This document shows positions 28,301 to 36,057 of a stretch of DNA of 64,000 bases, piece by piece. Every line of letters begins with the position of its first letter. Position 1 is the first letter of the stretch. The notes below the pieces were generated by a model, which searched no databases, was not told the origin of the DNA, and worked only from the letters and a program-made list of their open reading frames with translations. Both the position numbers and the translations under genes were made by a program. This stretch comes from Bacteroidales bacterium UBA6445 (GTDB lineage: Bacteria > Bacteroidota > Bacteroidia > Bacteroidales > UBA932), in assembly GCA_002439585.1 (NCBI GenBank), contig DJOF01000008.1, forward strand, positions 270,445-334,444. Direction: 5' to 3'.

Positions 28301-28600
28301 GCGTCCATGAGGACGTATGACTCTCAAAATGGAGCGATGAATGACTTATGGGTTCGGTCGACACAATTCATAAGACTTAAAAATGCTGAATTGTCCTATA
28401 CTCTCAAGTTCTCTGACAAGATCCGACGATATGGCATATCATCGTTGCGAATTTTCCTAAACGGTAATAATCTGTGTACGTGGGGATCTAAGTTGCCCGA
28501 TGGATTTGATCCTGAGCAGGAAGATGCAAACGGGGCAAGTATGGGATATCTTTATCCTCCTACGAGAACATTCAGTATAGGTGCTAACCTTATTTTCTGA
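25334..28600 (+). CDS. SusC-like TonB-dependent transporter, first of two in PUL2
   Basis: Outer-membrane importer of 1088 residues from the ATG at 25334, which lies 4 bp after the preceding stop; the longer frame from 25298 would overlap that gene. The signal peptide is followed by a carboxypeptidase-regulatory-like domain (IKGSVVDAKGLPLVGATV), a TonB box (DELVVVGYSTQKKE) and a plug with IRIRGIGTFN, LVVIDGVES and ANGVILITTKRGE. The barrel ends in LIF. All features of a full-length SusC are present. It pairs with the SusD 6 bp downstream. Confidence 0.94.
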   Translation: MRNIILVRAIVFLSIFLTGIYIDSDVYGQASETVIKGSVVDAKGLPLVGATVTTDKGKSWAITGNDGDFSMSVPPGTKHITVSYLGFETKIVPLSSSTLKIILKEDGNYLDELVVVGYSTQKKETLTGSIAVLDSKSVLKSTTANISNALVGRVPGIISNQASGEVGNDASTIRIRGIGTFNSTGLEPLVVIDGVESDAATMNALDPNEIMNISVLKDASSTAVYGVRGANGVILITTKRGESGKVRINFTYRFGLTSMVSLLKPLGSYEYALYRNEAIAMDADPGKEAYIFSDIDLWKFRYNRDYTPDEVEMMNISEEDRHRLLTSPALYYGSHDYIKEQFGGVAPQQQYNINLSGGGNVMKYFVSLGYLDQEGAFQNAKYRGYDANSKYSRYNFRSNLDIAVADNTDMSIDFGGQIYSKAGIMGSSSDGDPTSNYARYKAMMVNILANTPFVGPGKVDDNLVNNYSSSPLKSKGGYGYSPLTSLMTAGQLESLTTDINVNLSLRHRMDYLTKGLSLSGTVSYKGMYRKGRVIWNNVPVYSVYRNPDNPMQYIFSGGVSSPKSIEDNKYNDKWRKLYIEGKISWERMFDRHNVTAMVIANASRIYDPSLAYNTPAGLVGMASRLTYAYKNKWLAEVNMGYNGSENFPKGHRFGFFPAFSLGWVLTNEDFMPKNDILTWFKVRASYGEVGNDKIGGRRFLYLNDSWGNLTGTKPGSGYYFGSTDGSSKDPYYPGAYENVIGNPDVTWEVAKKTNAGIDANFLSSRLSLTADLFMEKRNNILWNLGTVPGIVAADLPPANIGRMTNKGYELSLRWSDDIGGVFNYSVSANVSYAENRIDYMDEPAYPYQWMNTTGFSYGQYKGYKTGGFYNSAAEASNRPYVSRDGNKVQAGDIRYIDIDGDGVIDANDQVPIGWSNLPRYSFSSNIDLEYKGIALSLLFTGSYKGSMPMTSFYIQNPFYMNNGAAMEFQYDGRWTEEKAAAGIEPTFPRASMRTYDSQNGAMNDLWVRSTQFIRLKNAELSYTLKFSDKIRRYGISSLRIFLNGNNLCTWGSKLPDGFDPEQEDANGASMGYLYPPTRTFSIGANLIF

Positions 28601-28606
28601 TAAAAC

Positions 28607-30337
28607 ATGAACAAAATATACATATTGATAATATTGGCACTTAGCATAAGTGCCTGTGACGCAATTTTGGAAAAGCCGTTGGGCAGTGATCAAGATAAAG
28701 CTGATATATTCTCGACAGAACAGAAAGCGATGGAGGCAGTATCTCAGGCTTATGCCTGGTCTCTTGCCTCAGGAATAGCTCTTGGGCGAGATGATTGGGA
28801 TACAGGCCTTATATGGGGAAGTGTGTCCCACCTGAGCGGTGAAGTCAATCCTGTCAAATTCAACTGGGAAGACGCCTGGATAATATCCAGAAGCGGCATG
28901 ACCGCAGATAACGGTTCTGGAAAAGTCCGGAGTGAGGATGGCTTCAATTTCAATTACAAAGCAATAAGGCAGTGTCTGCTTGTTTATGACAATATTGACC
29001 TTGTGACCGATATGTCTCAGCAAGGAAAAGACAAAGTCAAGGCCGAGATGCTGGTGCTGTGTGCCTACCGTTATGTTCAGATGTTCAAACGATATGGCGG
29101 TGTGCCAATAGTCGATAAAGTCCTTTCACTCCAGGATAATTTGAAAATCGGGCGTTCTTCATTGCAAAACACGCTGGATCATATATTGTCTCTGTGTGAC
29201 AGGGCCATATCGCTTGGTCTTCCAGATTCCTGGCCTTCCAATTATAAGGGAAGAGTGACCATAGGCGTTGCTCTGGCTATAAAGGCTGAAGCGCTTCTGT
29301 TTGCCGCTCGCCCCTTGTTCAATTCCGAGCAGCCGTATATGGATTATGAGTCGGACAAAGAATTGGTCTGTTTTGGAGATGCGGATCCAGAGCGCTGGAA
29401 GGTAGCTGCAGAAGCATCTGAGGACGTGCTTGACTGGGCAGTCCGAAATGGCTATGCCCTTATTGATACCGGCAATCCGTTTGACGATTATGGCACTGCC
29501 GTGGCTGTTCCGGGTAATAAAGAGATAATACTCGCGTATAAGGATCAGAGAATAGGTTCCCAATATGATCCTCATACGCAAAGCGGTGGCGCAAACAGCA
29601 TGAGCTATTATATGCTTAGCCAGTACCGCAAGACAAATGGCCTTGACCAAGATTGGCCTAAATTGGGAGAGGAAAGGCCTTATTCTGATTTTGCACAGAA
29701 GATAGAGGAGATGGAACCCAGGTATAAAGCTTCGGCGATGGCTGCAGGGATAGATGCATGGAATAATCCGGGTAGTTTCTACTGGTCATGCAGAACAGTT
29801 GCTGACGGATCGACATGGGAAGGACGTACAAATAATGAAGGCTGTGGAAGAAGAGTTAAATTCTGGTATATGGCTGGCCAACGAGACTGGTTTGAATATC
29901 CTATATACAGGCTTGCGGAATTTCATCTGAATCTTGCGGAGGCCTATAATGAAATGGGCAAGACTGACTCGGCTTTGTTCTATCTCAATAAGACAATTGC
30001 GCGTGCCGGGCTACCTGAATTCGAGGGCGGTGACTATGAAGATATAAGAAATGCGATACGGAGGGAAAGAGCTGTAGAACTTTATGAAGAAGGGCATCTT
30101 CTGTATGATCTCAAGCACTGGAAGCACGAAGGAATAGCAGATGGGATTATAGGCGGATCGAGACGTTCATTTGTATATACATACAAATCTGGGCGGTACG
30201 GTTATACGTCTGAGGACTATATATCATATTCCCTTAAGGAAAGATTCAAGGGCTATTGGGCACCAAGCCAATATCTTGATCCTATCCCGAATTCTGAGGT
30301 GAACAAAGGATATATTGTCCAGAATCCTGGGTATTGA
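28607..30337 (+). CDS. SusD-like lipoprotein, first of two in PUL2
   Basis: Lid lipoprotein of 576 residues with lipobox ISAC (Cys about 17). SusD/RagB features are VLCAYRYVQMFKRYGGVPI, the LAEAYNEMGKTDSALFYLN helix pair, RRERAVELYEEGH and the C-terminal YIVQNPGY. It follows its SusC by 6 bp and precedes the second SusC by 18 bp. Binding specificity cannot be read from the sequence. Confidence 0.93.
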   Translation: MNKIYILIILALSISACDAILEKPLGSDQDKADIFSTEQKAMEAVSQAYAWSLASGIALGRDDWDTGLIWGSVSHLSGEVNPVKFNWEDAWIISRSGMTADNGSGKVRSEDGFNFNYKAIRQCLLVYDNIDLVTDMSQQGKDKVKAEMLVLCAYRYVQMFKRYGGVPIVDKVLSLQDNLKIGRSSLQNTLDHILSLCDRAISLGLPDSWPSNYKGRVTIGVALAIKAEALLFAARPLFNSEQPYMDYESDKELVCFGDADPERWKVAAEASEDVLDWAVRNGYALIDTGNPFDDYGTAVAVPGNKEIILAYKDQRIGSQYDPHTQSGGANSMSYYMLSQYRKTNGLDQDWPKLGEERPYSDFAQKIEEMEPRYKASAMAAGIDAWNNPGSFYWSCRTVADGSTWEGRTNNEGCGRRVKFWYMAGQRDWFEYPIYRLAEFHLNLAEAYNEMGKTDSALFYLNKTIARAGLPEFEGGDYEDIRNAIRRERAVELYEEGHLLYDLKHWKHEGIADGIIGGSRRSFVYTYKSGRYGYTSEDYISYSLKERFKGYWAPSQYLDPIPNSEVNKGYIVQNPGY

Positions 30338-30355
30338 TAAATAAGAATATACGAT

Positions 30356-33127
30356 ATGACTAATCATAATAAACGAGTCTTGCGTCTGAAGATTCTCGCG
30401 TTGGCAGCCATTTCGCTGCTCTTTGTCCCTGAGACAAAGGCCACAGGCATTGTTAATGATAGTATACCAGGCGACATTCTTTTCAAGACGCCTGTACCCA
30501 ACCTTACTAATACGTTGTACGGGATTTTGCCTGGACTGCATGTGAGAGAACAAAGTGGAGAGCCAGGCAATGACGCCGCGACTCTGACAATCCGTGGGAC
30601 AGGATCTTACGGCAGCCACTCCTATGCGGTTCTGGTGGATGGATTCTATTCTTCCATGGACTATGTCCAATATCTTTCGGCTTCCGAGATCGAGAGTGTG
30701 AAAATTCTCAAAGACGCTTCAGCTCTCGCCCTGTATGGACTTAAAGGTGCCAACGGGGTAATATACATAACGACCAAACGAGGTAGGGAGGGACGCCTGA
30801 TGTCCGATGTCCGATTCAGAAGCGGTATTACAAGTCTGTCCAATATAACAGAGCCTTTACGCTCATATGAATATGCGTCTTTGTACAACGAGGCACTCTC
30901 AAATGACAACGGAATGAAATGGACTCCGGCATATTCTCCATCACAGTTGTCGAGGTACAAGGAAGGACGTGCCACGGATGTGGACTGGTATGCCAAGACA
31001 CTCAGGGATTTTGCTCCTTACTATAGTGGGGACATATCATTGTCGGGAGGAAACAAGAATGCCAGATATTTTGTCTTAGCGGATTTTACGGAGACCAATG
31101 GAATGTATAATGTCAGCAATGACGACAATCATTCCAATTCAGTTCTCAGAATGTATAGTCTCCGTTCTAACTTCGACTTTTCTTTGTTCGATTTTGTGGA
31201 AGGAAAGGTAGATCTTGGAGGAAGGATAGAGACGAGAAAGGCCCCTGCCTATTCCACTTCATCATTATGGAGAAACCTGGAGAGGTATCCTTCCAATATC
31301 TATCCCTCAAGAAATGCTGACGGATCTTGGACGGGTACGAATGTATATCCAGACAATCCATTGGCATCAATACGAGAACTCGGGATCTGGACTAAGCATG
31401 ACACTTTTCTGCAAAGTAACCTCACTCTGAAAGAAAGGCTGGACTTCATTGCGAAGGGGCTGTATATTTCGGAAGCCATATCATTTTCAGAATGGAACAG
31501 GGGAAGCCGTAATGTGACGAAGAACTATGCCCGTATGCTGGATTCGGTGGCCCAGACGTCTGATGAAGAGACAAATTACAGCATAAGTGACGATTACGGA
31601 ACAAACCAGTGGAATCATCTCCAGTTCCGTGCAGAAGCGGGATATGCAGGTGAGTTTGGACCTCATTCTGTGACTGCAAGGCTTACCTGGATGCAGTCTG
31701 TCCGCAATGTAGACAAGAATATGAATGGAGATGCCGGGATAGATACAAGGTATGCCCATGCCAATCTTGCCGCAGTCTTGGACTGGTCCTATATCGATAG
31801 ATATTCTGTCTCATTATCTGGATCATATAGTGGTTCTGACAACTATAGGAAAGGCAAAAGATTCCACATGTACCCTTCTGTGGCAGCAGCCTGGAATATC
31901 AGTGCTGAAGATTTCATGGCGGGGGCAAAGGCAGTCGGGCAACTTCGCATCAAAGCTTCAGCGGGTCTATCTGGATATGACTCGTTTGACGGAGGACGAT
32001 ATCTGTATAGAGAGTATTATAAGACTTCAGGAACCTTCCCTATCGGAAACTCTACGCCTGAGGGCCAAAGTGGCATAGAAATGCCATATATTCCTTATTA
32101 CGATGTCTGTCCTGAACAAAGCGCAAAATATGATCTGTCTCTTGATGCTATTCTGTTTTCAAGACTATCATTCAGTGCGACAGCCTTTTTGGACAAGAGG
32201 AGTCGTATTCTGTCTGAGGATAATTCGATCATGGCCGCTTCTGGTGAACCTCCATATTATCGAAATCTCGGTAAGACGACGACAAAAGGACTGGAATTGT
32301 CTATTGCGTGGAACGGAAGAGCAGGAAAGTTTGACTATGGTATTACAGCCGTTGGAACATGGATCCGTGACAGGATTGACTATATGTCTGAACTGCCTCC
32401 GGCATCACCTGCTGCGGCATACACAGCTAAGGCTATCGGCTCGATAAGGGGATACAGGTATGACGGATTGTATGGAATAGAAGATTTTAATCCGGATGGA
32501 ACTTTGATCGGGACTCTTCCTCAACCGTCCATGGGGTCAGTACAACCAGGAGACATGCGTTATAAGGATATCAATGGAGATAATATTGTAGACGAAAGGG
32601 ACATGACTATAATAGGGAAAGGCGGATTGCCTGTTCTTTATGGATCCATAATCGTGCAGGCAGGATATGCTGGTTTTGACTTTAGGGCTGTCATCCAAGG
32701 AGAGGCAGGCAGGGATGTGAATCTTCTGTCTGGAGCATACAATAAGGTCGTAGCTTTCAAGGATAATTCCAATGTCTATCCCCTCGCGCGCAGAAGATGG
32801 GCATATTATCCAGAGCAAGGAATTGATACCCGAGCAACAGCTACTTATCCACGTCTGTCGCTGCAAGACAATAAGAACAATTATGTCAATTCTGATTTCT
32901 GGGTCAAGGATGCAGATTTTATAAAAATACGAAATATCGAAATTGGATGGTCCTTGCCGTCTGTTGCTGCATCCAAGATGAAACTCTCATCTGCCAGGAT
33001 CTTTATCTCTGGGATAAATCTATTCTCATTCAGTAAATTGTTGAGAAAATATGATATTGATCCTGAGACTATGTCCGGATATCCTGGTGTCAAATCTTAT
33101 AATTTAGGTCTTACACTCACTTTCTAA
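30356..33127 (+). CDS. short SusC-like transporter lacking N-terminal extension and TonB box (PUL2, second)
   Basis: SusC-like barrel of 923 residues. A signal peptide (through about residue 30) is followed almost at once by the plug (NTLYGILPGLHV, LTIRGTGSYG, YAVLVDGFYSS, ANGVIYITTKRG). The carboxypeptidase-regulatory domain and the DEVVV-type TonB box present in the other two SusC proteins here are missing, a loss of roughly 110 residues. No in-frame upstream sequence supplies them; the preceding SusD stop is 18 bp away. Plug and barrel are otherwise intact, ending in LTF. It may be energised atypically, depend on the neighbouring SusC, or be a binding-only barrel. Confidence 0.9.
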   Translation: MTNHNKRVLRLKILALAAISLLFVPETKATGIVNDSIPGDILFKTPVPNLTNTLYGILPGLHVREQSGEPGNDAATLTIRGTGSYGSHSYAVLVDGFYSSMDYVQYLSASEIESVKILKDASALALYGLKGANGVIYITTKRGREGRLMSDVRFRSGITSLSNITEPLRSYEYASLYNEALSNDNGMKWTPAYSPSQLSRYKEGRATDVDWYAKTLRDFAPYYSGDISLSGGNKNARYFVLADFTETNGMYNVSNDDNHSNSVLRMYSLRSNFDFSLFDFVEGKVDLGGRIETRKAPAYSTSSLWRNLERYPSNIYPSRNADGSWTGTNVYPDNPLASIRELGIWTKHDTFLQSNLTLKERLDFIAKGLYISEAISFSEWNRGSRNVTKNYARMLDSVAQTSDEETNYSISDDYGTNQWNHLQFRAEAGYAGEFGPHSVTARLTWMQSVRNVDKNMNGDAGIDTRYAHANLAAVLDWSYIDRYSVSLSGSYSGSDNYRKGKRFHMYPSVAAAWNISAEDFMAGAKAVGQLRIKASAGLSGYDSFDGGRYLYREYYKTSGTFPIGNSTPEGQSGIEMPYIPYYDVCPEQSAKYDLSLDAILFSRLSFSATAFLDKRSRILSEDNSIMAASGEPPYYRNLGKTTTKGLELSIAWNGRAGKFDYGITAVGTWIRDRIDYMSELPPASPAAAYTAKAIGSIRGYRYDGLYGIEDFNPDGTLIGTLPQPSMGSVQPGDMRYKDINGDNIVDERDMTIIGKGGLPVLYGSIIVQAGYAGFDFRAVIQGEAGRDVNLLSGAYNKVVAFKDNSNVYPLARRRWAYYPEQGIDTRATATYPRLSLQDNKNNYVNSDFWVKDADFIKIRNIEIGWSLPSVAASKMKLSSARIFISGINLFSFSKLLRKYDIDPETMSGYPGVKSYNLGLTLTF

Positions 33128-34776
33128 TGAAAAAGCATATATTCTTTTTTGTAATTCTGTCAGTAACGACTCTTTCCTGCTCTTTTTTTGATACGAGTGA
33201 GGATACTATGATGGACAGGGCTATGCTGGAGTCGGACTGGTCAAAATTAAAGAATGTCGGTTATACGGCATATACCTATCTGTCTGGAGGACTTTATGCA
33301 ATTGATAGCAATATAGACGCTCCAAAGTCAGACGAAGCTGTATCTACAGGTGATTCCCCTAATGTGCAGCATTTTAACGAGGGAACTTGGAATCAGTATA
33401 ATAATCCTGACAATGCCTGGGCTTCCTGTTACAAAGGTATACGGGCAGCCAATTACTTTCTTGAGTATTCTGTTGACTACAAGAATATGCTTGCTACAGG
33501 AAGGGATACCTTGTCTGACGGAGGATATTCTTACAGGCGTTCAGTGCAAGACATTGAATGGCTTCGTGCAGAGAATAGAGTGTTAAGAGCATGGTTCTAT
33601 TTTGAACTGTCCAAACGTTATGGGGGAGTGCCGATAGTGAAGGAAGTCAGTGAACCGGATGCGTATAATCTGCCGCGAGCTACATTTGATGAAGTAACTG
33701 ATTATGCCGTAGCCGAGATTGATGCAGTTTCGCAAGACTTGCAGTCAGACTGGAGAAATTTTGATTCGGAGAGAGACGGCCGTTTTACCGAGGGCGCTGC
33801 TTTGGCCCTAAAGGCTCGTATTCTGCTGTATGCGGCAAGCTCGAGAAATAATCCCGGGAATGATGTCTCGAAATGGGAAAAGGTGGCAAAGGCGGCTCAC
33901 GATGTTATGGCGTTGGAACGTTATTCGTTGGCTTCGGATTACCGTGCTCTGTTTTTGGAAAGTGAAAGTCTGTTATCTCCTGAAGTTATAATGTCATACC
34001 GTTATGGAGCGGTGAACCTTCCGGAGAGGAAAAATTACCCCGTTGGCACGCCAGGTGGTAATTCAGGTGTCACGCCGTCTCAGAATATGGTAGATGCTTA
34101 TGGTTATAAGTCTGTGCAGGACAAGGATAATCCTTATTTAGGGCGAGATCCTCGTCTCGAATATTCTATTGCGGTAAACGGAAGTGCATGGAATGGGAGA
34201 AAATTGGAAATATGGTCAGGAGGAAGCGACGACCCGTCGGAGAAAAATGCCTCCAGGACAGGATACTATCTAAAGAAATTCATGCCAGAAAATATAGACC
34301 TGGCAAAGGATGAGAAGAGAATGCACAATTGGATTATTTTCCGTTATGCCGAGATACTACTTTCTTATGCTGAGGCTATGAATGAGGCGTATGGCCCTGA
34401 TTCCGATCCATTAGGGTATGGGATGACAGCAAGGCAGGCTGTAAATGAGGTACGTCATCGCAAAGGAGTCGAAATGCCAGACGTTGAAGCTTCGGACCAA
34501 GCATCTATGAGAAAACGTATCATGAATGAGCGTATGGTAGAACTTGCTTTTGAGGGGCATCGTTTCTGGGATCTTATCCGCACAGAAAAGGCGGGGGATG
34601 TGCTTGGTTCACCCGTGTATGGCATCAGGATTTCCAAGGCAGGAGTAAAGTTTACTTATGAACAAGTTGAGGTGGAAAAACGTCAATTCGATGCGTCCAA
34701 GATGTATTATTATCCGATTCCTTATGAGGAAATAAGCAAATCCCATGGAGTCCTTGTTCAAAATGCCGGTTGGTGA
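33127..34776 (+). CDS. SusD-like lipoprotein, second of two in PUL2
   Basis: Lid lipoprotein of 549 residues (lipobox LSC, Cys about 18) overlapping the preceding SusC stop by one base (TAATG), so the two are translationally coupled. SusD/RagB motifs are RVLRAWFYFELSKRYGGVPIV, YAEILLSYAEAMNEAYG and NERMVELAFEGHRFWDLIR. The C-terminus reads LVQNAGW instead of the usual NPGY, a small deviation. It probably forms a complex with the short SusC. Confidence 0.93.
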   Translation: MKKHIFFFVILSVTTLSCSFFDTSEDTMMDRAMLESDWSKLKNVGYTAYTYLSGGLYAIDSNIDAPKSDEAVSTGDSPNVQHFNEGTWNQYNNPDNAWASCYKGIRAANYFLEYSVDYKNMLATGRDTLSDGGYSYRRSVQDIEWLRAENRVLRAWFYFELSKRYGGVPIVKEVSEPDAYNLPRATFDEVTDYAVAEIDAVSQDLQSDWRNFDSERDGRFTEGAALALKARILLYAASSRNNPGNDVSKWEKVAKAAHDVMALERYSLASDYRALFLESESLLSPEVIMSYRYGAVNLPERKNYPVGTPGGNSGVTPSQNMVDAYGYKSVQDKDNPYLGRDPRLEYSIAVNGSAWNGRKLEIWSGGSDDPSEKNASRTGYYLKKFMPENIDLAKDEKRMHNWIIFRYAEILLSYAEAMNEAYGPDSDPLGYGMTARQAVNEVRHRKGVEMPDVEASDQASMRKRIMNERMVELAFEGHRFWDLIRTEKAGDVLGSPVYGIRISKAGVKFTYEQVEVEKRQFDASKMYYYPIPYEEISKSHGVLVQNAGW

Positions 34777-34959
34777 TTAAAAAGTTGTTTTGATTTGTTT
34801 GAAATGTTCTTTGAGGTGAAAATTCTTCATTTTCTTCTCACTTTTTCAGTCAGATAGTACCTCTCTATCTTCCTTGGAATAAGCGGTTGAGTCTAAAGCT
34901 TTTCATGCTTAAATCTTCAAACAAATAAATCAAAAAACTTCTAAAAGAATCTTTTAGCG

Positions 34960-36057
34960 ATGAAGAAATATTTATTGATTGAGATTGCCGCAATACTTTG
35001 TTTATTCTCGTGCGGCAAAGATGACAAAGACAAAGAATGGGGATTTGCCAAAGTCTATATTCCCCAGGCAGCAATAAATGATGGAGGCCAATCAAACACC
35101 TACCCGGTACCGATGTCGAATAATCCTGTTACAGATAATTATGAGATCGATCCGGAGACCGGGGCATTGAAGATTGTACTCGGAGTCTATAGATCTGGTT
35201 TGCAAAAACTGGAGGGATTCTCGGTTGATGTTTCCGCTGATATTGAAGCTACGACGGCTGCGGTAGCTTCAATAGATAGAGCTGTGGCCTTGCCTGAGGG
35301 TCTATATGAACTTCCTTCAAGAGTCACGGTTGACGAAGGAAGGAGAGAGACTATATTCTATCTCACAGTTGATATGAACAGGATGATAGAAGAATATCCT
35401 GACTACGGCAAGAAAAAGATAGTATTGGCGGTGCATATTGACAATCCTACAAAGTATGAATTGAACAGGAAACTTGCTACGGCAATTGTTGTCATAGACG
35501 GAAAGTCGTTCATGCCGGTGCCGCGTATTGTCAAAGGCGGAGATTTCGAGACAGGAAGCGAAGACTGGTGGACCGGACATGTAAAGTCCGGTGATGTCGC
35601 GATTGGAAACGACTCGGGAATATCCGGAGGAAAGCTGTATTTTGACTATAAGACTGTCGCTGCAAATAATGAAATTTGGTGGAGTACCGAAGTTACTCTT
35701 GAGGAAGGACGAGAATATAGTTTTTCTTGTGATTTCAGTTCTTCTGCAGAAGAGATAAACACAGCTACCGGATGCCGATTCTATATTCTGCTGAGACCTA
35801 AAGATCCTGAGGACGGATTTACCTATAAGGATGAAGATAACACTTTCTACACTATGACGGACGCATGGAACGGACTGTCCAAACCGATAAACGGAAAATT
35901 GCCGCAAAATGGAGGATGGCAGGTTGGTATTGACAAAACTACCGGCTCCTTTACATCTACTTTTAGCGGTACAGGTTGGATTGTCATTGGTTTGGCGGCG
36001 TGGAACAGCCCTACAGGACGTATAGAGATAGATAATATATTAATTAACGAAAAATGA
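34960..36057 (+). CDS. surface lipoprotein with one DUF1735-like domain
   Basis: Lipoprotein of 365 residues (lipobox FSC, Cys about 19). One DUF1735-like domain starts with KVYIPQ and ends with YELNRKLATAIVVIDGKSF. It is followed by a beta-sandwich of about 180 residues with GGDFETGSEDWW, typical of CBM4/CBM-like modules, and FTSTFSGTGWIVIGLAAW near the end. It is a shorter paralogue of the lipoprotein at 23722. A 183-bp gap before it contains no clear promoter or terminator. Its stop overlaps the GH2 start by 4 bp (ATGA). Likely a surface glycan-binding protein. Confidence 0.72.
   Translation: MKKYLLIEIAAILCLFSCGKDDKDKEWGFAKVYIPQAAINDGGQSNTYPVPMSNNPVTDNYEIDPETGALKIVLGVYRSGLQKLEGFSVDVSADIEATTAAVASIDRAVALPEGLYELPSRVTVDEGRRETIFYLTVDMNRMIEEYPDYGKKKIVLAVHIDNPTKYELNRKLATAIVVIDGKSFMPVPRIVKGGDFETGSEDWWTGHVKSGDVAIGNDSGISGGKLYFDYKTVAANNEIWWSTEVTLEEGREYSFSCDFSSSAEEINTATGCRFYILLRPKDPEDGFTYKDEDNTFYTMTDAWNGLSKPINGKLPQNGGWQVGIDKTTGSFTSTFSGTGWIVIGLAAWNSPTGRIEIDNILINEK

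Noticed and set aside
21076..34959. Insertion sequences, integrases or att sites around PUL2
   Set aside because: No transposase, integrase or flanking direct repeat was found, so mobility cannot be claimed from the sequence.
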